NCBI GenBank assembly: GCA_944324805.1
Contig: CALUXS010000014.1
Location: 1 to 42,581 of the forward strand
Reading direction: 5' to 3'
Length of the DNA: 42,581 bases
Origin: an uncultured Acholeplasmatales bacterium
GTDB taxonomy: Bacteria > Bacillota_I > Bacilli_A > Acholeplasmatales > Anaeroplasmataceae
Both the position numbers and the translations under genes were made by a program. The notes below the pieces were generated by a model. It worked only from the letters and a program-made list of their open reading frames with translations. It ran no database searches and was not told the DNA's origin. Shown in pieces: positions 42,449 through 42,581 of the stretch (positions within the stretch are counted from its first letter, which is position 1; every line of letters begins with the position of its first letter).

Positions 42449-42581
42449 ATGATGAAAAATATTTACCATTTAAAAATAATTAATTTATTAGAAAAAAAGT
42501 ATTTTTTAGAAATATATGTATTAATTTTAGCTATAATAACTATTCTTGGTTGGTGTTTTTCAAGCGCTATTGGAATGGGTG
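42449..42581 (+). CDS. Membrane protein, N-terminal fragment (cut by window edge)
   Basis: ATG 42449 (or 42452) follows TGAGGG (42436-42441) and the frame stays open to the window end, giving 44 residues. They start MMKNIYHLKIINLLEKKYF and lead into a first membrane helix (YVLILAIITILGWCFSSA). This could be a polytopic glycan-related protein of the locus, but the fragment is too short to assign. The 129-base gap before it is A/T-rich and contains only a short palindrome (TAAGATT-AA-AATCTTA, 42353-42368) without a T-run. Confidence 0.55.
   Translation, partial: MMKNIYHLKIINLLEKKYFLEIYVLILAIITILGWCFSSAIGMG

Noticed and set aside
1-42581. Alternative genetic code with TGA as tryptophan
   Set aside because: Several genes end naturally at TGA in operon overlaps (ATGA at 5058, 7513, 25964, 33094), and tryptophan in conserved motifs is always TGG where I checked.

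Overview
The window comes from a low-GC Gram-positive-type bacterium, probably a host-associated member of the Bacillota (Bacilli/Erysipelotrichia/Mollicutes-like). The evidence is strong A/T bias by eye, GGAGG-type ribosome binding sites, a lipobox lipoprotein, a VanZ-like protein, XRE regulators fused to membrane domains, a mucin-type M60 surface peptidase and an exopolysaccharide locus. TGA is used as a stop (for example at 7514-7516 and 33095-33097), so the code is the standard bacterial one. The exact genus cannot be named from the sequence alone. I saw no rRNA, tRNA, transposase, integrase or CRISPR array.

Layout. 1-177 is the end of a transketolase gene, followed by a DUF2200 gene and an XRE regulator paired with a small protein that is a free-standing copy of its C-terminal domain. 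1685-8010 is an ECF-type uptake locus: a large S component, a fused double ATPase, a T component, a PHP hydrolase, then (behind its own promoter) a DUF4430 (transcobalamin-like) lipoprotein, a second membrane-anchored DUF4430 protein and a second S component. This is the most interesting system in the window; corrinoid or a similar cofactor is the best guess for cargo, but that is inference. 8081-12784 holds a NUDIX gene, a NifX-like protein with a His/Cys tail, cysK-cysE (cysE lacking the usual C-terminal tail), a Cas4-like/DUF2779 nuclease and a VanZ-like protein.

12854-18518 has two XRE regulators fused to many membrane helices, flanking an overlapping set of genes (YwaF-like membrane protein, PHP phosphoesterase, Fe-S flavoprotein), then a Zn-ribbon protein on the minus strand. 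18685-23112 is a 1475-residue surface protein: discoidin domain, M60 zinc peptidase, beta-helix, InlB-type repeats and a C-terminal membrane anchor. 23150-31265 is mostly housekeeping: pyroglutamyl peptidase, a signal-less pectinesterase-like protein, CCA-adding enzyme, DUF7000, two unrecognised genes, CvpA, aminopeptidase P and DUF1292. cvpA and the aminopeptidase gene diverge from promoters whose -10 boxes overlap.

31563-42581 is an exopolysaccharide/capsule locus behind two promoters: initiating phosphoglycosyltransferase, GT2, rmlA-rmlC-rmlD-rmlB (dTDP-L-rhamnose), two GT2s, an acetyltransferase, a Wzy-like polymerase, another GT2, a Wzx-like flippase, and the start of a further membrane protein cut by the window edge. 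The genes overlap or sit a few bases apart and read as one operon for a rhamnose-containing, Wzx/Wzy-assembled polymer. The distal half (from about 36.4 kb) looks clearly more A/T-rich than the rml block.
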